A stretch of DNA of 20,077 nt, from positions 1 to 20,077 of the forward strand of contig JAGQRA010000595.1 in the NCBI GenBank assembly GCA_020425885.1. Direction: 5' to 3'. Below, piece by piece: positions 15,754-20,077 of the stretch. The DNA comes from Planctomycetota bacterium. GTDB taxonomy: Bacteria; Planctomycetota; UBA1135; UBA2386. The notes beneath the pieces are model-generated. The model was given only the letters and a program-made list of their open reading frames with translations. It was not told where the DNA came from and did not search any database. The translations under genes and the position numbers were made by a program. How positions within the stretch are numbered: position 1 is the first letter of the stretch; each line of letters starts with the position of its first letter.

Positions 15754-18018
15754 GTGAGATGGCTCACCCCGTTCGGGTTCATCACAGTCCTCGCGATCGG
15801 ACAGATGCTCTGCGCCCAGGTGCCGGCAGACTGGTTCCGAGTCAGGAGCGAGGGAGCCAGGGCCCTCGCCGCATTCGCAGTCGACCCCGCTTCCGGCATG
15901 GCCGTCCTGCACGGTGGACACGTACCGGGTTTCTTCGATCTCCTCGTCGACGGGACCTACCTCTGGGACGGCACGACATGGCGGCTTGCCGGCGCAAGCT
16001 GCGGCAACGTTCCGCAGCCGCCGCTACTGGTCGAGCAGACGCTGTTGGTCGATCCGCTGCGTCAACGGCTGCTGCTCGTCGGCGGCGCGTACACGCCGGG
16101 CGGCCACGACTACGAGCCCACGATCTGGCAGTGGCAGGGTGGGTGTTGGGGCCTGCTCGGGGTCGGCGCCGCGGTTTCGCTGCCGATGAACGAGACGACC
16201 TATGCCTACGACGCCGCGCGCGATCGCATCGTCGCCTACCGGGCGGCGCTGGCTGGCGGTGAGACGTGGGAATGGGATGGCACGAGCTGGCTGCAACGTC
16301 TCGTGCCGCAGCCTGCATGGCGTCGGGGCGGCGCGATGACCTATGACGTCGGGCGCGGCAGGACCGTGCTCTGTGGTGGCAGTGGTCCCTCGCTGCCGAT
16401 GCGGGACACCTGGGAATGGGATGGCAACGTCTGGCGGCAGGTCATGACGGCGACCGTTCCGCCTGATCCCTACTCGCGTTCTTTCGTCCATGATCCGGTC
16501 GCGGGTCGTTGCCTGCTGTTCGATCGTTCGACCTCAGACCTCTGGTCCTACGATGGTGTCGCCTGGACCCGGTTGCCGAACACGACGCCGCCGGGGTTCC
16601 TGGAAGCGTCGTTCGCCTACGATCCGAGTCGTCAGCGCCTGCTGCTCTACGGCGGCGATCGTCATGGCGCGACCTTCACGTCCTTCACCTACGAATGGGA
16701 CGGTGCGAGGTGGCAGATGGTGGCCCCGGCCTGCCTGCCTGGTTTCGAGAGTCGGGCGGTCACGCATGATCAACGCGGTACCGCGATGATGCTCCAGGGT
16801 GATGCCTACACCATGGTGCTGTGGGAGCGGGGCGCCAACGGATGGGATGTCGTGCCGGTGGTCGGCAATCTGCCGCCTCGGGGCGCCTTCGGCTTCGCCT
16901 ACGATGCAGTGCGGCAGCAGTTGGTCGCCTTCGGTGGTCGTTCGCCCGCACTGCTCGACGACACCTGGATCTGGAGCGGAGCGTCGTGGACGCAGATGCC
17001 GTCACCGGTTCGTCCTTCTCCGCGTCAGCAGCCGGGGATGGCCTTCGACACCGTCAATGGCGGCGTGCTGTTGTTCGGCGGCGAGACTGCCACCGGGGTC
17101 GTCAACGACACCTGGTTGTGGAACGGCGCGGCCTGGACATCGCTCGCGCCCGCGACGAGTCCGTCGCCGCGCACCGATCCGCCGATGGCCTGTGATCCGG
17201 GGCGCGGCGTCATCGTGCTGCATGGTGGCCTCGGGCCGCAGCAGCAGGCGTTGGCCGACACCTGGGAATGGAACGGGACGACCTGGCAGAATCGGGTCAT
17301 CGCGCAAGGCCCGGTGCGGCAGGCGAGGTCGGGGATCGCATTCGACCCCGTGCGCTCCGTGGTCGTGTTCTGTGAACGCCGGGACCGGCCAGTGTTCAGC
17401 AGCTGGTGGGGCGTGGCCGCGACCTGGGATTGGGACGGCACGGCGTGGCTCGCCCACCCCGAATCACCGGTGTCGATCCCCATGCGGGGAATGCCCACCG
17501 ACGCCTTCGCCTACGATCCACGCGTGCAGCTCTGTGTCCTGGCCGAGACGGCAAGCGGGCGATGCCTCGAGTTCGGCGGAGTGCAGTCGCTGCCGGTGCT
17601 CAATCCGCTCGGCGGCGGCTGTTGGACCGGCCGCGAACCCAGGCTGCTGATCGGTCGCCCCTATCTCGGTTCGGACGAGCCGATCCAGGTGCGGAGTGCA
17701 TCGCTGCCATCGGGCCCCAATCCGGCGTTCATCCTCGCCGGCCTGTCGCACACGACCTGGAACGGGCTGCCGTTGCCGCTGAACCTCACGGGATTCGGCG
17801 CCCCCGCGTGCTGGTTGCAGGTCGCCGTCGATGCCGTGACGTTCGTCGGCATGCTGCAAAGCGCTCAGCTCTCCAGCGCCTACTGGTGGCAGACCTGCAA
17901 CTGCCCGCAGCTGCTCGGCGTCAGGATCTCGCTGCAGCCGGTGATGTGGATCCCTTCGATCAACCCCGCGGGATGGGTGCTCGGCGATGGTCTCGAGGTC
18001 GTGCCCGGATTGCGTTGA
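15754..18018 (+). CDS. Secreted Kelch-repeat surface protein with shared C-terminal module
   Basis: A 754-residue exported protein starting at GTG 15754. The signal peptide ends in Leu-Cys-Ala-Gln (about residue 22). Residues ~25-600 contain about ten Kelch-type blades with the cycle Tyr-Asp-x(5-7)-Arg, Leu-Leu-(Tyr/Phe)-Gly-Gly, then (Asp-)Thr-(Trp/Tyr)-x-Trp-Asp/Asn-Gly-x-x-Trp. They probably form one or two beta-propellers for binding or surface structure; there is no catalytic signature. From about residue 620 it has the C-terminal module found in neighbouring surface proteins: Leu-Pro-Leu-Pro-Leu, Gly-Ala-Pro-Ala-Cys-Trp-Leu-Gln, Cys-Asn-Cys-Pro and a final Leu-Glu-Val-Val. It uses more T-ending codons (GGT, CGT, GAT) than its neighbours, which may reflect different expression or history. 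It is divergent from the cytochrome operon and 150 bases upstream of the amine oxidase. Confidence 0.88.
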   Translation: MRWLTPFGFITVLAIGQMLCAQVPADWFRVRSEGARALAAFAVDPASGMAVLHGGHVPGFFDLLVDGTYLWDGTTWRLAGASCGNVPQPPLLVEQTLLVDPLRQRLLLVGGAYTPGGHDYEPTIWQWQGGCWGLLGVGAAVSLPMNETTYAYDAARDRIVAYRAALAGGETWEWDGTSWLQRLVPQPAWRRGGAMTYDVGRGRTVLCGGSGPSLPMRDTWEWDGNVWRQVMTATVPPDPYSRSFVHDPVAGRCLLFDRSTSDLWSYDGVAWTRLPNTTPPGFLEASFAYDPSRQRLLLYGGDRHGATFTSFTYEWDGARWQMVAPACLPGFESRAVTHDQRGTAMMLQGDAYTMVLWERGANGWDVVPVVGNLPPRGAFGFAYDAVRQQLVAFGGRSPALLDDTWIWSGASWTQMPSPVRPSPRQQPGMAFDTVNGGVLLFGGETATGVVNDTWLWNGAAWTSLAPATSPSPRTDPPMACDPGRGVIVLHGGLGPQQQALADTWEWNGTTWQNRVIAQGPVRQARSGIAFDPVRSVVVFCERRDRPVFSSWWGVAATWDWDGTAWLAHPESPVSIPMRGMPTDAFAYDPRVQLCVLAETASGRCLEFGGVQSLPVLNPLGGGCWTGREPRLLIGRPYLGSDEPIQVRSASLPSGPNPAFILAGLSHTTWNGLPLPLNLTGFGAPACWLQVAVDAVTFVGMLQSAQLSSAYWWQTCNCPQLLGVRISLQPVMWIPSINPAGWVLGDGLEVVPGLR

Positions 18019-18112
18019 CGATCCGGGCGCCTCGACTGTGTGGCAGGCCGGCCTGACCAGGTCGATCCCGTCCGTGGCTGCCTTCGTGGCATCGTCCGGC
18101 CACCCCCCCTTG

Positions 18113-18130
18113 CCGGCGCGACGGCGCCGG
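18113..18130. other. GC-rich hairpin after the Kelch gene
   Basis: CCGGCGC, loop GACG, GCGCCGG: a perfect 7-base-pair stem about 95 bases past the Kelch stop and 38 bases before the amine oxidase ATG. No U-tract follows (the next bases are TGATGA). It may attenuate read-through or protect an mRNA end; it is not a standard terminator. Confidence 0.3.
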
Positions 18131-18154
18131 TGATGATCCGCCGACCTCGTCTCT

Positions 18155-18161
18155 GAGGGAG
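18155..18161 (+). promoter_or_regulatory. Ribosome binding site of the amine oxidase gene
   Basis: GAGGGAG lies 7 bases before the ATG at 18169 and fixes that start, even though the Tat motif only comes about 40 residues into the protein. Confidence 0.6.
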
Positions 18162-18168
18162 TCGCTCC

Positions 18169-19737
18169 ATGCCACGCACCCATCTCCTGTCGCACCTCCG
18201 CACCCTCGTCGCGCGCTTCCGCAACGGCTCCTCGGTCGGGCTGCCGCCCGCGGCGGTGCTCGATCGCACGCGCTCCTCGCGCCTCCCTTCCCGCCGCGAC
18301 GTGCTCAAAGGTGCGGGCGCCGGTGCGATGGCACTCGCGGTGCCGGATCGGCGGTGGCGCCGCCCGCCGGCGCGGGTCGCGGTCGTCGGCGGCGGGCTCC
18401 CCGGCCTCGTCGCCGCGACGCCGCTGCGCGGCCGCGGCATCGTCCCCGGTGTCTTCGAGGCCGGCTCCCGCCTCGGCGGTCGCGTGTTCACGAACCGCAC
18501 CACGTTCGCCGCGAGCGGCCAGTTCGTCGAGCACGGCGGTGAGCTGATCGACTCGGGCCACAAGAACCTGCGCAAGCTCGTCCGCCAGCTCGGCCTCGAG
18601 GTCGACGACCTGATCGCGGCCGAGCCCGCCGGCACGCAGGCTATCGGCTGGTTCGGCAACGCGCGCTACACCTTCGCCGATGCCGAGGACGACTTCACGG
18701 CGCTCTACCACGCGCTGCACCAGGATCTCGTGCACGCGGGCTATCCGGCCACGTACGACAGCTACTCGCCGCTCGCCGAGGCGCTCGATGCGATGTCGAT
18801 CGACGCTTGGATCGCGCTGCGCGTGCCGGGCGGCCTCGCGTCACCGCTCGGCCAGCTGCTGTCGGTCGCCTACGACATCGAGTTCGGCGCGCCTTCGAAC
18901 GACCAGAGCGCGCTCAATCTGCTCTACCTGCTCGGCTACGGTTGCACGCCCAACAACTTCGAGATCTTCGGCGCCTCCGACGAGCGCTATCGCGTGCGCG
19001 GCGGCAACGACCAGGTGCCGGCCTTGCTCGCGGCGCAGCTCGCCGGCCAGATCCGCCTCGGCCACCGCCTCACAGCCGCGGCGACGACGATCGACGACCG
19101 CACGCGGCTGTCGTTCGACACCGCGGGCGGAGCCGTCGAAGAGACCTACGATCGCGTGGTGATGACCGTGCCGTTCGCGGTGCTGCGCGCCGCGGTCGAC
19201 CTGCAGCAGCTGACGCTGAGCCCGAAGAAGCGCATCGCGATCCACCAGATGGGCATGGGCACGAACGCCAAGCTGCACGTGCAGTTCAGCGACCGCCACT
19301 GGTACCAACTCGGCTGCAACGGCGTCGTGTACGGCGATACCGGCTTCCAGAACACGTGGGAGGAGACGCGCGCGCAGGCCGGCGCCGCGGGCATCCTCGA
19401 CAACTACCTCGGCTCGAACGGGCCGTCGCTGGCCGGCAAGACGCCGCAGACCGCGGCCGCGGACTTCCTGACCTCGTTCGAACCGGCGCTGCCCGGCATC
19501 AGCGCGAAGTTCACCGGCAACGCCAGCATCGACTATTGGCCGGGCTCGCCGAACCAGCGTGGGTCGTACTCGTATTGGCGCGTCGGCCAGTACGTCGGGT
19601 TCGCCGGCGTCGAGAAGGAGATCGAGGGCTCCGTGCACTTCGCCGGGGAACACACGTCGATCGACTTCCAGGGCTACATGGAAGGCGCGGTCGAGTCGGG
19701 CATGCGGGCCGCGGCCGAGGTGGTCGCGGCGCTGTGA
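18169..19737 (+). CDS. Tat-exported flavin monoamine oxidase-like protein
   Basis: A 522-residue FAD-dependent amine oxidase family protein, likely exported already folded with FAD. A long N-terminal region leads to a twin-arginine motif (Ser-Arg-Arg-Asp-Val-Leu-Lys at 41-47) and a Gly/Ala stretch. The dinucleotide-binding motif is Gly-Gly-Gly-Leu-Pro-Gly (74-79), followed by Phe-Glu-Ala-Gly and Leu-Gly-Gly-Arg-Val-Phe. The family's Gly-Gly-Glu-Leu-Ile-Asp-Ser-Gly-His is present. Near the C-terminus, Phe-Ala-Gly-Glu-His-Thr, Gly-Tyr-Met-Glu-Gly-Ala and a Ser-Gly pair complete the FAD site. Oddities are Pro in the first Gly loop and Thr-Pro where most members have Ala-Tyr-x-Leu in the first helix. 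Expected chemistry is oxidative deamination of an amine or amino acid, releasing H2O2; the substrate is unknown. The nearest genes do not point to a pathway. Confidence 0.88.
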   Translation: MPRTHLLSHLRTLVARFRNGSSVGLPPAAVLDRTRSSRLPSRRDVLKGAGAGAMALAVPDRRWRRPPARVAVVGGGLPGLVAATPLRGRGIVPGVFEAGSRLGGRVFTNRTTFAASGQFVEHGGELIDSGHKNLRKLVRQLGLEVDDLIAAEPAGTQAIGWFGNARYTFADAEDDFTALYHALHQDLVHAGYPATYDSYSPLAEALDAMSIDAWIALRVPGGLASPLGQLLSVAYDIEFGAPSNDQSALNLLYLLGYGCTPNNFEIFGASDERYRVRGGNDQVPALLAAQLAGQIRLGHRLTAAATTIDDRTRLSFDTAGGAVEETYDRVVMTVPFAVLRAAVDLQQLTLSPKKRIAIHQMGMGTNAKLHVQFSDRHWYQLGCNGVVYGDTGFQNTWEETRAQAGAAGILDNYLGSNGPSLAGKTPQTAAADFLTSFEPALPGISAKFTGNASIDYWPGSPNQRGSYSYWRVGQYVGFAGVEKEIEGSVHFAGEHTSIDFQGYMEGAVESGMRAAAEVVAAL

Positions 19738-19818
19738 TGCCGCTGCGTCCGGTCGCCGGTTGTGCCCTTTGCTGTCGCCGACCATCCGGCCTGTGCCTCG
19801 ATGAGCTGGCGACGCCGG
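19738..19818. other. Intergenic, nothing recognised
   Basis: Short stretch after the amine oxidase stop. Overlapping open frames cross it on both strands, but none looks like a protein. No terminator hairpin was found. Confidence 0.4.
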
Positions 19819-19893
19819 TCAGCGACCCTCGAAGTCGATCTGCAGTCGGTTGCGTTCCTCGTCGATCGGCTCGGATCTCGGTCGCGCCGCGCC

Positions 19894-19980
19894 TCATCGG
19901 CGCAACAGGTCGACCAGCTGCATCACCTCGACGCGCGGTTCGCCGACGACCTCGTAGGCTGCCGGGATGGTGTGTCCTGA
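19894..19980 (-). pseudogene. Possible 3' remnant of an interrupted minus-strand gene
   Basis: Between an in-frame TAA (19981-19983) and a TGA (19894-19896) the minus strand reads 29 codons with coding-like character. The last 25 run through Ile-Pro-Ala-Ala-Tyr-Glu-Val-Val-Gly-Glu-Pro-Arg and end in Val-Asp-Leu-Leu-Arg-Arg. There is no good start for so short a product, so it looks like the tail of a gene whose front was cut off. The break coincides with the candidate intron edge at 19970. After the TGA the same frame stays open for 24 codons, to a second TGA at 19819-19821, ending Leu-Gln-Ile-Asp-Phe-Glu-Gly-Arg. The family is not recognised, and chance is possible in GC-rich DNA. Confidence 0.3.
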
Positions 19981-20077
19981 TTACCAGGCCCCGCTCGGAG
20001 CGGGGTCAAGCTGTGTCGAACTTGCGGGTGCGAGTCCCGTCGCGGTAAGCGCCGAAGCGCCGCGTAGCAGGCTCCAG
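19970..20077 (+). mobile_element. Probable 5' end of a group II intron, cut by window edge
   Basis: The sequence begins with GTGTG at 19970-19974, matching the group II 5' consensus GUGYG. A perfect 7-base-pair hairpin follows (CCCCGCT-CGG-AGCGGGG, 19989-20005), then TCAAGCTG. Next come a CGGG/CCCG stem (20025-20039) and a GC-rich stem built on GCGC-CGAA-GCGC around 20050-20061, ending in AGCAGGCTCCAG. This succession resembles domain I of bacterial group II introns carrying a reverse transcriptase/maturase, as far as I recall them; no alignment was possible. The maturase gene, domains V and VI and the 3' end would lie to the right of the window. It runs opposite to the possible interrupted gene. 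Alternatives are another structured RNA or chance hairpins. Confidence 0.45.

Noticed and set aside
18015..18020. TTGACG as a -35 box for the amine oxidase gene
   Set aside because: It overlaps the Kelch stop codon, and no acceptable -10 box lies 16-18 bases downstream.
19989..20005. Hairpin read as a Rho-independent terminator
   Set aside because: The stem is strong but no U-tract follows (TCAAGCTG), and it fits better as part of the intron-like structure.
20020..20045. T-arm-like sequence suggesting a tRNA gene
   Set aside because: GCGGGTGCGAGTCCCGT resembles a T-arm, but no acceptor, D or anticodon arms fit around it, and the loop begins TGC rather than TTC.

Overview
The window reads as high-GC chromosomal DNA from a planctomycete-like bacterium (inference). 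The main grounds are the paired PSCyt1/DUF1549/DUF1553 and DUF1501 genes, the Ser/Thr kinase next to an ECF-type sigma factor, and many secreted repeat proteins sharing one C-terminal module. Codons end mostly in G or C. No rRNA, complete tRNA, CRISPR array or transposase was seen.

Layout, left to right. At the left edge, the first 24 codons of a minus-strand secreted protein diverge from a secreted propeller-like protein (206-1894). This converges on a three-CHRD-domain secreted protein (3443-1920, minus). Divergent from that is a signalling unit: a membrane Ser/Thr kinase with an apparent second, dead kinase domain and two RDD-type membrane regions (3701-6718), a sigma-70 family factor (6758-7369), and a putative lipoprotein with barrel-like sequence (7471-8139). 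A very short secreted protein (8207-8617) looks like the front and back of a large surface protein with the middle deleted. Facing it are two minus-strand exported proteins in one tight operon (9895-8646).

A minus-strand cluster follows (15612-10186): a cytochrome-like PSCyt1/DUF1549/DUF1553 protein, a Tat-exported DUF1501 protein only 3 bases downstream, and a zinc-independent MDR oxidoreductase. Divergent from it is a 754-residue Kelch-repeat surface protein (15754-18018) with a strong Shine-Dalgarno site and a GTG start, then a Tat-exported flavin amine oxidase (18169-19737). The last ~110 bases resemble the 5' end of a group II intron, cutting into what may be the 3' end of a minus-strand gene.

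Most gene products are predicted to work outside the cytoplasm. The kinase and sigma factor are the only evident regulators; that they control the surface proteins around them is an inference from position only. The most interesting points are the kinase/pseudokinase/double-RDD architecture, the in-frame collapsed surface protein, the shared C-terminal module, the consistent Ala-Gln signal-peptide cleavage sites, and the probable intron edge.
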